From contig CAJJDP010000062.1 in NCBI GenBank assembly GCA_905182995.1, forward strand, positions 310,001 to 374,000: a DNA stretch of 64,000 bases. Reading direction: 5' to 3'. Each line of letters opens with the position of its first letter. Position 1 is the first letter of the stretch. Position numbers and translations under genes: made by a program. The stretch comes from Paramecium octaurelia. Its lineage: Eukaryota; Ciliophora; Oligohymenophorea; Peniculida; Parameciidae. Positions 50,992-63,457 of the stretch are shown in pieces. The notes beneath the pieces are model-generated. The model searched no databases, was not told the origin of the DNA, and saw only the letters and a program-made list of their open reading frames with translations.

Positions 50992-52599
50992 ATGCAGAAC
51001 TTCATATCCAGACCCTCCAGGACCAATACCAACGAATTTGGACATCGCCGAGAGGATTCTTTCGACTACAATGAATTCAAGAATTTGGCTTCGAGTTTGA
51101 TCACTTGTCAGCATCAAAAAGAATGGAATCATCAGCCAAGACTTACTTAAATACTTCTAAATTAGAGTTTAACTGTGATGTTTGATGGGGTAATACTCAA
51201 AGAGCAATGCACCTTATATCCGAATGTTCTTAAAATCGATTGTCATTGCATCCAGCTTTCGTAGTATTAAATAAAGAGGAAACAATTGATCCACAATAAT
51301 AAAAAGTGTTACCTCCTCCTCCTTGGCAACGACATTATGCTATTCTTCAGCAATTTCGATATCCAGAAGCATTGGTATAACCAGATTAAGCAATTCTGCA
51401 TAATGAAAAACCTTCTAGTCAAATATCGGTTGTAAGAACAGTTATTTCAAGATTTCTACTCCATCATCAAAAAGAAGGTAAGGAGATCTAACTATCCAAG
51501 AATCGACAGTAGTTTTCGGCCTACATCATCAATAAGCAACAGCCCTTCCTGGAACAGACATTTGGGTTGTTGCATGAGAGCAAGAATCATTCCATTTTAA
51601 AAATCAAGAGGATCTACGAAGACACCAATAATTATGTCATGATTACTGAAAGGTTTGAGGGAGAACCGGTCTTTAATTTCCTACTTGAGAACATACAATT
51701 CATGGAAGTACAAGTTGCAACAGTATGATCAAATACATAAACCTTAGTTGATTTACTAGATTTTACTATTGTTGCGTTATTTGAATGAGCATTAGGCCTA
51801 TCATGGCAATATCAACGCATTAAACATATTAATCAATAGAGAAAGTCAGTCCTTGGAAATTGGAGTTATTGGATTTATATATTATGTAAAAAGAATAAAT
51901 AAAATCGATAGCCATTCAAATAGGGAGATGATATAAGCGAATATCTGAAATGGGTCAATCTCAATAAGTATTATTGGAGTGGCTTTGAAGAAAATCAAAT
52001 ACCTGGAATCAATTCGGATCTCTATTAATTGGGAGTTCTACTTTATATCATCACATTTTATACGAAAATCAATCAAGATTTGAAAGTATGCACATTAATA
52101 ATAATAGCGGAAAAGTGACCCTTACAAATTGTTTTAAAAGTACATGAAGGAATTAGTAATAAAATATGAACTGATTGACGAAACCATCGAAGTCTTAACA
52201 TGTTTAATATTAATATTTTATTTAGAGATGAAGACTCCAGATTCATAATATGTTCATGTCTTCTCATCAAGTCAATTGGATCTGATCAAGAAGCTATTGT
52301 CAAATTGTTCTTTGTCTGATGCTCTCACGCACTAATGGTTTGTCAATGCTAAACAGAAGGCCAAACCCCACAATCAGCGTCAAGGATTACCCACTCTGAA
52401 AACAATCATTGAAATTAAGGAAGCAAGTGATGGCGAAGCAAGTAAATCATAAACCAAAAGATTCAGTATACAAAGTGACATGTATGATTCAAGTAAGCAT
52501 TATTGTAATGTTTAAGTGGATGAGTGTCCGACTGTCTCATATTTGATGCGCAACATCTTAGATTATGAAAAGGCGCCATGTAAAACTCATCATTCCTGA
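50992..52599 (+). CDS. PH-like domain plus catalytically dead protein kinase
   Basis: About 495-503 aa; introns of 23, 25, 26 and 22 nt are needed, and a further 24-nt one after LT is likely. After a variable N-terminus a PH-like fold (about residues 55-130; VILKEQCTLYPNVLKI, KKCYLLLLGNDIMLFF, IQKHWYNQIKQF) precedes a kinase domain, the arrangement of a common ciliate CAMK-like family. The kinase is degenerate at every key site: the AxK motif reads AYI, HRDLKPxN reads HGNINALN, and DFG is replaced by VIGF. The C-lobe scaffold (INSDLYQLGVLLYIITF, LTHQWF) is kept. It probably acts as a scaffold or regulator. The next gene starts 21 bp after the stop. Confidence 0.78.
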
Positions 52600-52620
52600 T
52601 TATATTTAATTAAAATAAAT

Positions 52621-55600
52621 ATGTTACATGCAAAACCAAAGGCCTAAACACAATAAGTGCTTTTCCAGGATTTGAAGAGCAAGAAATCTTCAACTTCTTT
52701 CAATCCCATTAACACACTTTTTGGAAATCAATAAACTGTTCATCTCCCAAACAATTTATGTATCTATTCATAAATACACATAGCAATTCCATTGTACAGA
52801 GGACATTTCGTCAATTTTCATCATGAAGCAATAACAATAAATGATAATTATTCCTTGAGCGGCATTTAAGATGGCTTTCTTTACTTTGTGGTCAATTAAA
52901 AAAAAATGCAATTCTATTTCTATTCTCCCCTACAAGATGACCTAAATTACTATTACAATACTGTAAACATTTCTAATTTATTGTAGGATAATCAGAAGTA
53001 CAAATTTCCAATCAGATTTAAAGAACAAGAAATTGGGCACCTAGACTACATTACAGCCGTTGGATTTTAATAGGTAGATGATGTATGGACAATGGCAATC
53101 GCCTCCGAATTCTACATATTTTTGTATACATTTACGGCTGATTTGGACAATTTTTAATTGCTAAAATAAGTGTTCAATGTCAATGGAGAAATAATTAACT
53201 AGATCCTTTTTTATTAAGACAATTTGATATATGGAGGCAGTTCAGGCACTCTCACTTGTAAATCCATAGACACTGCTCAAAATTACACTGTTTAATTGAA
53301 AGAAAAAATAAAAAGACAATTCAACCGGATTTTTAAAGACCTGACTCCTTGGTCATCCCAACAAGGCTTAATCTAATTGGAATTGCAAGAAGAATTCAAT
53401 ATATGCTATGGCTTATTTGAGAAACTCGACAAAAATGAGAACGTTGAGGATACCTTCATCACCATCTATGATATTGGACTTCAAGGAGAACTCTTTTAAG
53501 AAATCATCACAATAAAATAATCGTATCTATATAATTCTAATTTGGAATTCAAAAATGTATTTGATTATCACAATCTCCAATTTTATCATGCTTTTTTCGA
53601 AAGACAATACCAAACCAACAAGATAGTCCTCATTATTACAACCAAAGATTAATTACAACTTCATTTGTTGTTTGAATTGTAAAATAGAACAATCAACGAG
53701 ATTAATTCATTTAAACAAAGGAGTTAGAATTCAAATGTTACATAATAACAATATATTAAATTGAAACCAGAATTCTAGATCATCCAAATTAAAAATCCCT
53801 ACATGAAAATTGATACAACAATTCCATATGGTGTTTGTTTGGATGAGAGCAGAATACAATACAAATAGAAGGAGATGCTGACCATTTAGCAAAGTTAAGT
53901 TCTCAAGTCAGTCTACAAGGAGGAACAATTGTCACTGTTTCATTTAGACAATTACATCATTGCATAATTTCTTGATATGGCTCACATTCAATACTTAAGA
54001 AATCTAGAACAACAAATCACTAAATACAATTCATATAATTAGATCTAGTACTCCATATATAGGGATACATCAAAAGAAGCAATAGAAAAAATTGAACTAA
54101 ATTGTAAAAGTAGTAAAGATATTCCCAACCATGAAAATGGCAATGAAATGTTAAAGAATAAAAATGGCAATGATATCCCCAAGAACATTTACAATATTGG
54201 GAAAATGACTGTCAATCGAGTGTTCAATCATTTCGACATTAATGAATCTCAACTCTATAATCTGCCTGAACATTACATCTGCATTGCTGATAATACAGTT
54301 GAGTTCATCGTTAGAATGAGACCCATTGATTGCTTCTTTACAGCCATCAAAGTAACACATTATGATTTCATCGATTAAGTCGATGCAGACTTCCCACTTG
54401 AGAAATTGGTCAGAGCCTATGGAATCGAGGAAAGTTGTGCTTAAATCTTATAAATCATAATCCAAGAAGAACAGAATTTTTATATCAATGTTGAACTATA
54501 ACATCAATATCAATTGGACTTGCAGAAAGCATATCAAAGAATACATTACTCAGAGAACATTTAAAAGTTTTTTGATGACAATGAGAAGATTCCAAATTGG
54601 GTTACTGGACAAGTTTATGTTCGCAAAGGAGCTATAATCAAAGAGAAAGCACTCAAAGCCTACTTTGCCTTGATTAAGCGTTCATTAATTAATGAGGATA
54701 GAAATCAAAAGTCAAAAAAGGTCTCAAGCACCACATCTTTAATTTGGAAAATTCTTGCTCCACTGACAACCAAGAAATTCATCAATGAAAAAGTCTATAA
54801 CTTAGAATGCAATAAACCTATTGAGAGTTACTCAATCTAATAATTACAAACTGTGTTTAAATAGATTGAAAAATTAATCAAATTATTCGAAAACGAACCT
54901 AATTATTTCCAGTAACTTAAGAGTTCACGAAATGATCTATAAATCGAAGAATAAAATTAATTTCAAAATTACAAGAATGGATTCAGTAAATACATTTATG
55001 AAACTTTCGAACAAAGTACTCGATTGGATATTTCAAGAAGTACCAATTACTCTGACTAATCATTAGCTGTTACTGTGAATGTTGATGTTGAATACGTAAA
55101 TATTATATCTATTTCTAGAATTAAATGAAAGTGCTCTACTCTTTTTGTAAGAAAATCAAATAACTACTACAATTCTTGATTTACTTTTTTGGTGAATTGC
55201 AAGGAATCAGGAATATAATTAATAGCTATCAGAATAAGCCTTAATTATTTGAGTTATCAATCAAAAGTGTCCTTTGTGGAGACAATGTTGGCAATTTAAC
55301 ATTAAAATAATTAATGATACACATTATTAAGAGTGACAAAACAAAGTTTAGAGAAGCAGCTCAATACATGAATCATCATTTTCCTGATTTCTTTACTATT
55401 GCAGATTTCAAAATCAGCTTAGTCTAAAACCTTTTCGATGAGATCTTAACCTTTTCTGCCTAAAAAAGTAAGCACTCCTATTTACTATGTAGATTTGATC
55501 AAACTTAATCCAAACGAGTAGATTAATGAAAAAATCAAGAGGATCTTAAAATTGTCCAAAGCTCCTTAAATTACTATTGATAAAGTGCTTGATAAGCGAG

Positions 55601-57180
55601 AGATCTTTCTGTACTACAAGGATTTGTAACCAGAATTACAAGACTAATTACTGGAGGCTTTGAAATTGATTGAAGAAGTCGCCATCCTCATTGAACATTC
55701 ATACTTGACTCAATGCTTCAAAAATTACATGTATCCTTTTGCCACATTCAAATTCTATGTGTAATATCTGGCTTAGAAATGCTAATAATAAGAAAAGGAT
55801 TAATCAAGTGATGAATATTGCAATTGCATTATGGATTTAATCGATTAATTCAATAGTCTAATCAAATACTATTTGAACCCTCCAAAAGGCTTAACTAAGG
55901 CACAAACTAAAGAAATTCTCATAGAATCACTTCAAATATTAAATCAATTTTAACTAATCAAGCCAACTGAAGCCATAGCTAACAGTATTTTAAAACATCA
56001 GCTTAAGGAATTCATTTAATACATCGATTACAATCAGGAAATGGACTTACAATGTAGTAATGATCTAGAGAAATTATAAATGTAAAAGAAGCAATTCATC
56101 GCCAAAGCTTCAAAAGGCAATTCAGAAGTATATCCATAACTGATACAAATACTACTCAAATTAGCATAATTTTCATTAACCTAATGTCCAGAAATGAATC
56201 TCGAGGACATTCAAATTAAATTGCCCATCAAAAAGAGATTAAGGTATGTTAACAAGGCACAAGAGTTTATCAGAACTTTCCAAAAGAATGCCTAAGGAAT
56301 CGATATAAATGAAATAGAAAAATAAGCAAAGAATCTCAGTAAATAACTGTTTTTGTAAGACATTATGTATGATTACATTGTATCGAATGAAGGTGAAAAT
56401 CAAAGTAAATAAGTAGTAATTAATTTAGGTTATCATACAGAGAAGAGGAAAACCCTAATTGAGATATTGGATATCAAAATGATATTGCAATTCTTTGAGG
56501 ATAACAACATTTACTTTGGCTAATTACTGTGCTTGGATTACATGGAAAGTTCTCAAGGAATAGAATTACCTAAAGAGAAAATTGAGTAGCTATGGATCAA
56601 TTATATTTACAGTTCCTATGAAGAATCTAATGAATGGCCTACTGATGTGCTTAAACGATAAGTATTAATGTAGTATTAAAAATATTAGATGAAATTGCTT
56701 TTTGAGAATATTATCAATAATTAAAAGTACATCCAATTGTAAAAAATGACTGAGACAATAGAATTAATTAATACTAAGATATGCTAGGATTTATAAGTGA
56801 CCCAATTGACCACTTGGTTGTTCTTTGAAATTTTGTTGAGTCACGACATTAGGGAAATTGATTTGGTGAGGATTTATTTGGCTCATTATAAGGATCACGT
56901 TCAGATCTTAAATAATCCAATCTATCAGAAGTTGTAAATAGAACAAATTCATACTTATAAATTATAATTGATACAATAGATTTTAATTTTGTTGGAGGCA
57001 CTCAAAAAATTGAAGAGCGATTAGGAATAAACAAGCTCATTAATTCGTCAATTTAGAAATGCTTTTGAGGTACTTGAAATCATTGATATTTTATAGAACG
57101 ACTATAGAAATCTGATGGACGATGAGTTGTACGATGGAAAGGTTATAGAACAGATAAAAATGAGGGTTGATTCATTATGA
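52621..57180 (+). CDS. Large scaffold nucleoporin, probably Nup155/Nup170 family
   Basis: 1,495 aa with only three introns (23, 25 and 24 nt). N-terminal half: a beta-propeller-like region (VHLPNNLCIYSQIHIAIP, NLIYGGSSGTLTCKSID, then LTPWSSQQGLIQLELQEEFN and a TFITIYDIG strand) resembling the GGKDGCLYE...LxxYDLG portion of Nup155. C-terminal half: all-helical, with RLRYVNKAQEFIRTF followed by IEKQAKNLSKQLFLQDIM, in the pattern of the human Nup155 segment after the LEYIARAI helix. Length is close to Nup155 (about 1,390 aa). This inner-ring nucleoporin links the pore scaffold to the membrane. Sequence is highly diverged; another helical scaffold protein cannot be excluded. Confidence 0.6.
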
Positions 57181-57257
57181 TTGCTATTGTTGTTTTATAA
57201 GCTCAATTTTAGTGTGGCAATTTATTGTTAATAAATTTATATTATTTTTAAATTCAA

Positions 57258-58730
57258 ATGTAGTAAGAATAGATACCGCAATAATAGAATGTCACCCCAA
57301 AAAAGTATCAATTAACAACGCCAACCAAAGACAAAAAGTAAAATAAAACTAATCAATCTACTACAATATAATCCCCCTAGAATAATGACTTTTATTCTCC
57401 AAAAAATGTCAATCCTTGGAAAACACCCAAATCTTTATTAAAAAGCAATCACAAATAAAACACTCCTGATCATTCCATACAAGCGTCACCCTACAGTGAT
57501 AGATATATCCCATTAAATGTTTCAAGGAATTTATTCAATAAGCAAATATAGCCATTTGAAATTGAGGAGGAAAACTAATACGAGGAACTTTTGAGTGAGA
57601 ACGTCTTGGAAATTGATGAGAATAAACATGTGAGCATTTTGAATTTCACTAAATAAAAACATGACAAAGTACAATCTGCTAAACAACTTGAAACACCAAA
57701 AAGAAAAATAGACACCCTACCAATAAAAGTGTTGGATGCACCTGGATTAGAAGATGATTTCTACTAAGACACACTCCATTGGGGAAAGAATAATCTAATT
57801 GCAGTAGGATTACAAAGATGTGTCTATTTATATAATGTGGACAATTCAAAAGTGTTTCAATTGGCAGAACCAATGGATAATAACGAACTCTAAGCATATT
57901 ATACATCTTTGCAATGGAACACAAATGGGTAAATGTTGGCCATAGGATGTTGCGATGGTTCTTTAAAACTCTGGGATTACAATAAAAATACCTTCAGTGG
58001 CTCCATGAATATATCGAATAAAAGAATCAGCACGATTAGTTGGGCCAATCCTAATATCTTTGCATATGGCAGTAAGGATAAAGCAATCAATATATGCGAT
58101 GTTAGAGTTCCCAACTATTCGATATTTTAATTGCTAGGACACACTTAAGAAGTATGCGGAGTCACTTTCGATGGAAATGAACTCTAATTAGCTTCTGGTG
58201 GCAATGATAATAAAGTATTTGTTTGGTAAATGAGAGGAGGTAACAGTAACAGTAATAACCAATATATTTCTTGGGAAATCAAATCTCATAAGGCTGCAAT
58301 AAGAGCTTTGGCTTGGAATCCTAATTCCTGTGGTGTCTTGGCTACTGGGGGTGGAAATTAAGATAAAACCATTAAAATTCATAGTTCTCACACGAATTAG
58401 TAAATTACAAGCATCAATTGCGATTCGCAAGTCTGCAAATTGAGATTTTCTAAAATTGTTAATGAATTGGTTTCTACACATGGTTACGAAAAGAATTTAG
58501 TATGTCTATGGCAATATCCGTCGATGAAGAGAATTCATTAATTAGAAGGTCATTCTGAAAGAGTTCTTTATTTGTCTGCAAGTCCAGGTATTTGATTTTA
58601 GTAACTATTTATAGATGAATCAACTATTCTGACAGGATCTGGAGATGAGACGCTTAAATTCTGGAAAATCTTTCCTACTTAGGTTTCAAATAATATATCC
58701 TCACTATTTTCCATGTGCGAAATTAGATGA
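57258..58730 (+). CDS. CDC20: Cdc20/Fizzy-family APC/C activator
   Basis: 481 aa with one 27-nt intron. The N-terminus is disordered and Gln/Thr/Pro-rich. SPYSDRYIPLNVSRN (about residue 75) corresponds to the family's YSDRFIPxR, and KVLDAPGLEDDFYQDTLHW (about residue 157) is the family hallmark before the propeller. Seven WD40 repeats follow (for example SLQWNTNGQMLAIGCCDGSL, ASGGNDNKVFVWQ, ALAWNPNSCGVLATGGGNQD, GSGDETLKFWKIFP). The protein ends in Ile-Arg, the IR tail that docks on APC3. It delivers mitotic substrates to the anaphase-promoting complex. Cdc20 versus Cdh1 is not settled by eye. A clear KEN box or full C-box was not found. Confidence 0.9.
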
Positions 58731-58810
58731 TTTAATTAATATATATATATATAAGATATATCTTCTAAATTTACTTTATCTTTGAATGCTAATAATCATT
58801 AATTATTTAT

Positions 58811-60235
58811 ATGAGTGACGAATAAATTGAATAACCAAATGATGAAAATCAAGAATAATAAAATGATCAAGACCCTTTGCCAGAATAGAATGAGGAGTAG
58901 GTTGGGGATCCTGAATAAACAGAACAACCAGAGTAGCCTCAAGAGGAAGAGCCAGAAAAGCCACCAGAAGAGGACGAAGAAACTAGGCGGTTACGATTAG
59001 AAAGAGAAGAATAGGAAAGAAAAGAGAGGGAGGAAAGAGAGGAGCAGGAAAGAAAGGAAAGAGAAGAAAGAGCGGAATAGGAGAGAATTGCTAGAGAGGA
59101 ATATGAGGCTAAATTGAAAGAAGACACTGCAAAATTTAATGAATTAGTTTTATAAGGAATTTCAGGATTGATCAAAACTCAAACTGTTTATGCGTATGTG
59201 AAATTAAATCTTGCAGAAAAGGACATAGACAGGATATTTTAGATTAATCATTTGAATCTCAGATATATTGATATCTCATAAAATAGAATTGTCGATATTA
59301 CAAATATATTACCTTTAAAGTACATATACTGATTAATGCTTTAGATATTTGGTTTCACTAAATGCTTCGAAGAATGAAATTAATAGTCTCTCATATTTTT
59401 AGGATCCTGAAGCGTTCCCCTACTTGCAATACTTGAATCTCTCTACAAACAAAATCAAAACTCTTGTTACTCTTTCCCTCAAGAGATTGAGGAGATTGAA
59501 TTTAATAGAAAATGAAATTACTACTGCAAATGAATTCGAGGGACATGAAAATATTGAAATCCTTGAGTTAGGAAAAAACAAACTGAAAACTACAGATGGA
59601 TTAGCAAATATGCCATAATTAAAAGTATGCTATTTAATCATAATCCTTTTTAGGAACTCTATTTGTAAGGCAACGAACTCAAGGATTTTAGATCTCTAAA
59701 TAATCTACCATCTTTATTAAAATTAAATATAAGAGCAAATAAGATTACAAAAATTAAAACTCCTGTTATAGAATTCCCACAATTATATTATCTTAATCTA
59801 AGAGAGAATTAATTAGCTAAATTTGATGATTTTAAAAAGATTGCCAAGATCAGAACCATAACAACTCTCAACATGTTGGCCAATCCAATTGTGGATGAGA
59901 TGGGTGCTGATAATTTCAAATAGGAGATTTTAATGTTTTATTTCCATTTGGTTAGAATAAATAAAGTAGACATAACTAAAGAAGATTATGATGAAGCTGC
60001 TAGAGTGTTGTAAGAAAGAAGAGATGAGGAGGAAAGGAAAAGAATAGAGGAGGAGTAGGCAAGAGAGGAAGCTAGATTAGCAGAGGAAGCAAGATTAGCA
60101 GAAGAGGCAAAGTTAGCTGAAGAGGCACGCTAAGCAGAGGGAGCAAAAGAAGGAGAGGGAGCAAAAGAAGGAGAGGGAGCAAAAGAAGGAGAGGGAGCAA
60201 AAGAAGGAGAGGGAGCTAATGAAGTTGCTGAATGA
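58811..60235 (+). CDS. Leucine-rich repeat protein, LRRC23/RSP15-like (ciliary)
   Basis: 456 aa with introns of 25 and 29 nt. Residues 1-60 are acidic Glu/Gln/Pro-rich; 60-110 form a charged single helix (repeated EEREEQERKEREE-type units). Leucine-rich repeats of the SDS22-like type run from about residue 130 to 350 (LQYLNLSTNKIKTLVTL, IEILELGKNKLKTTDGL, LLKLNIRANKITKI, YYLNLRENQLAKF), followed by an LRR cap and another charged helix. The end carries a KEGEGA tandem repeat. This acidic-LRR-coiled architecture matches LRRC23/RSP15 of radial spokes; that assignment is tentative. The tail beyond the helix is repeat-expanded and likely variable. Confidence 0.7.
60143..60214 (+). repeat. 18-bp coding minisatellite, 4 units
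   Basis: Four consecutive identical units of GCAAAAGAAGGAGAGGGA, each encoding Ala-Lys-Glu-Gly-Glu-Gly, at the 3' end of the LRR gene. A diverged partial unit precedes them. Confidence 0.95.
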
Positions 60236-60574
60236 AACAAGGATTGAATTCATCGATTATCATTAATCTTTTTACATCATATAACAACATAAAATTCGCA
60301 TGTTATCTTGAGTCATTAAAGTAGTAATCAATTGATGTTGTAGTAAATCTTAGGGAAATATTCCTTCTTAATTTTATTTCTCAGAATTTTATACATTTAA
60401 TTACACAGACTTTAATTATGTATTTTCCTCATTTAATTCTCAATTATTATCATTTAGTAATAGGATTAATTTGATAATTATTTTATTAATTATAAAAAAA
60501 TAAACGCAAAATCCATTGTTAGAGTGGCATTCAAAATATATAGTTAAATCATTTATGTTATTATTTACCAAATA

Positions 60575-61225
60575 ATGTTGTATTCTTAATAACCTTATTA
60601 CTACTTTCCATTCTATTAGCCTTAAGTTGTTTGTCCAGTCTATTATTTTACAGCCTAGACTTTAAATTAATAGGAGCATCAAATCGAACCTATAATGACT
60701 TCAATCACCGACAATCAACCTACTAATAGTTAATAATTGAATTATGATACAGAAGAATTAGACCTAGAAAAGAGTGAGAAGCACTAAGACACAAAAAATC
60801 AATCTAAAAAATAAAGAGAAACAGTAATCAAGAAAAAGAAAGAATTATCAAATACTAAAATTCATGAAGTATTAGACTCAACCAATCTACATAAAAATTT
60901 CACTAAAGCCCTGATAGCCTATGCCTTAAGATCACAATTCATTATTTACAAATTGTTAGGAGAAAAGATGGGACAAGAGTTTCTTGATTTGATGCAAATT
61001 GTCAAAAACAAACTCTGTAACCTCACACACATCCTCTAATTCACTAAAAATGACGAATTCTTGAGAGCTTTTCGTACTTTAGGGTATACTTTTTTATATA
61101 TATATTTTAGGTTTATATTTCTAAAAAAAGAGTCGGTTCCTTATATCTATAACTCAAAAATCTAACAAAAAACGAGCCATTTGAAGCACAAAGTAATCAT
61201 AAAGAAAACTCTGTTAAAGATCTGA
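60575..61225 (+). CDS. Ciliate-restricted hypothetical protein with C-terminal YNSKI module
   Basis: 207 aa with one 27-nt intron. Starts MLYSQQPYYYFPFYQPQVV. A Tyr/Pro/Gln-rich head and a Lys/Glu-rich linker lead to the module KNFTKALIAYALRSQFIIYK, then EFLRAFRTLGFIFLKKESVP and YIYNSKI, ending in a basic HLKHKVIIKKTLLKI. The same module ends the protein at 18637-19488 (KNYCKSIITFACKNQ, RKAFRIISRIFIKKY, YIFNSKI), so the two are family members. Function unknown. Confidence 0.65.
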
Positions 61226-61328
61226 ACCTTTTTAAACTTTATATCTATCTCCACTCTTATATTACCTAATATTAAAAAACATTAAATTGGTTTCATATAA
61301 ATTAAATTACTCAATGTATTGTTCTAAG

Positions 61329-61602
61329 TCATTATGGGACACAATCGATTTGTGATTTATTTGACTAACAAAATATTGTGAAATTCATTCAACCACCTCA
61401 CGAACTACAGAGACACCTGAAGATTCTATATGACTATTTTCATTAATTATAAATGCAACAGCATTTAAATATTCGACCTTATAGTTGAAATACTTCTTAT
61501 ATTCGTTAAATAATGTATCCGAAAAATCTAATAAATTTACCCTCAATAAAATATTAGAATACACATTTCTACTATTCTATAATAATTTGAATTTTACAAT
61601 CG
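61329..61602 (-). CDS. 3' exons of an unresolved gene (partial model)
   Basis: The minus-strand frame carries strongly protein-like sequence (VNLLDFSDTLFNEYKKYFNY, VEYLNAVAFIINENSHIESS, GVSVVREV), then a 29-nt intron and SNKSQIDCVPQ before TGA at 61331-61329. Upstream exons probably extend to about 61900 but several frames are open there and I could not choose. No family recognised. The stop is about 100 bp from the stop of the convergent plus-strand gene. Confidence 0.45.
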
Positions 61603-62397
61603 AGTCTCAAATTTATATATAAAAAATAGATATTTTCTTATATTCTATTCTTCCAGAATAATCGACTTTTTAAACAGATACTTAATTGCAAGAGGAGTTT
61701 GAACAAGATAGTCTGTATATAAACCCAGCCCAAAGAGTTAATTCTTGAATCTACATTACCTTTCCTATTAAGTATTATGTTCTTTGTTTGAATTAAAAAA
61801 AAAATTAAACTAAATCGTGTAGTATTGCACATATTATAAGTGAATTATTCATCTTATTTACCTCTTAGATTCTAGCAAGCAATTTAATTTAATTTCTCTT
61901 ACTTATTTATCACAAGAGAAGATTGGTAAGGTAAATTCTTATTTTTTATATTAAGTCAATTAATGAAATAAGCGAATTTCATATTTACTTTCAGATTTTC
62001 GAGAAAAGTACTTAAAACTCAACAGTAATGTTCATAAGTTTGATAGGGTTAACAGAAGATAATTAAACCAAAACGTTATTAATATGAAAATGATTATAAT
62101 TTTAGTTTTTATTTTAAAATACCAAACTTTTCATATTTCCCCTAGCTTGTTTATGTACTCTTTATGACATTTCATTGATCTAAAATTATTTCTAAAATGA
62201 TAATTATATATATGTCATATTAAAAAAGTAGGTATTACTTTTATACAATTGGTCTAAATTCTTGGTAGTCTGGGCATAGGTTGAAACAAAACTTCTTAGG
62301 ATTTTATAATTAAAATTGTAAACTTGATATCATTCATAAGTTGAATGAGCGAATCTATTTGATGGAGAATGAAAAATATAAATAAACATTAAAAATA
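61603..62397. other. Probable upstream exons of the minus-strand gene, then AT-rich sequence
   Basis: Coding-like pieces up to about 61900 on the minus strand (for example NVDSRINSLGWVYIQTILF) cannot be joined with confidence. From about 61900 to 62397 no coding character is seen. Confidence 0.3.
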
Positions 62398-63450
62398 TCA
62401 AATATCTTAAAGATTTTCGAAACTATTAGACAATTAACTGCTTCTGTTTTCACTTTGGTCATTGTTGTTGGAGAAAAAGGTTTTTGTTTTTTAGTAATCT
62501 ATGTGGATTCTTTCTAATGAATTCAATTTCTTTCTCATCTGATGTGTGTTGAACCAGTACACAAGACTGTTGAAAAATCCTTACAAGAAACTAGCTCCAT
62601 ATTATAGGAGTCTTATGTAGTAATAGGGTCCAGTTTGGTGTATAAAGTAATCTTGTTGTATTTACTCAATCCAGGTATTGTTAAACACAAAGATCAGAAA
62701 CACAATTTGAGATGGCAGCCAGCAAATAAATAATGCCATAGGGTAGAGTATTAAATTGCGAGCGAACATCAATTGGATGTTGATTTGTTTATTTAGCAAT
62801 TCGTATTAACTCTTGATTCTTTTAGTCTTAAAATACGTTCTCAATAAGAAATAGACAGATATTAATACTGAGGATAGGAGTGGCAGGTAGAATAAAGTAA
62901 GATTCAGGTATAAACTTAAGCTTCTATTCTTTTCGATAGTCTTATTTTCATCATTTGAACTAATGGAACAAGTAGTAGGCACTTTTGAAGGTGTGGGTGC
63001 ATAGGATTAGAAAAACAACGGAATTGTTGCAATCAAAAAAGGAACAGCGAAACCTATTGTAGAGGTATAAGGGGTTACCTGCTGCGATTATGAATTTTTC
63101 ATATCTTTCAAAATAAATCAATTCCTTTTATCCTCTTGTGATTGATACGTAGAGGAAATAGGCGATCGATGTACTCCAGACAAAGGCGCAAATTGTGGCA
63201 AATTGAGTCAAGGCTCCTTGGATAGTGCATCTAAATAGTATTGATTAACTCACCTGGTGACATTATAGCCATCAAATGTTGGCTCCACATAGAGGAGCAA
63301 TCCGAAGGCATAAAAAAAATCTGATATTGAGAGACATGCGACGATTCTTTAGGCAAATACTTTAAGGTTATCGAAAAAGAATAAATGAGTTAACATTAGT
63401 GTAGATCCTCCTATAGATAGAGAAATGCACACATAAAATAATATTATCAT
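62398..63450 (-). CDS. Seven-transmembrane receptor, cAMP-receptor-like/GPCR type
   Basis: 334 aa with introns of 23 and 25 nt. Seven helices are visible: FYVCISLSIGGSTLMLTHLF, RIVACLSISDFFYAFGLLLY, GALTQFATICAFVWSTSIAY, FIIAAGFAVPFLIATIPLFF, LYLNLTLFYLPLLSSVLISV, RNLILYPMALFICWLPSQIV and the last LRLLQYGASFLQGFFNSLVYW-like helix (first residue I). TM2 has the SISD core, a Cys precedes TM3 (TRCTIQG), a Cys lies in loop 2 (TTCSIS), and TM7 keeps the NSLVYW pattern. These fit the Dictyostelium cAMP-receptor/secretin-like class. The C-tail is polar and Ser/Asn-rich. Ligand unknown. The start lies 7 bp from that of the divergent gene. Confidence 0.78.
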
Positions 63451-63457
63451 TAAAATA

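Noticed and set aside
58939..59175. Minus-strand Ser/Leu repeat frame
   Set aside because: Antisense of the Glu/Arg-rich helix of the LRR protein.
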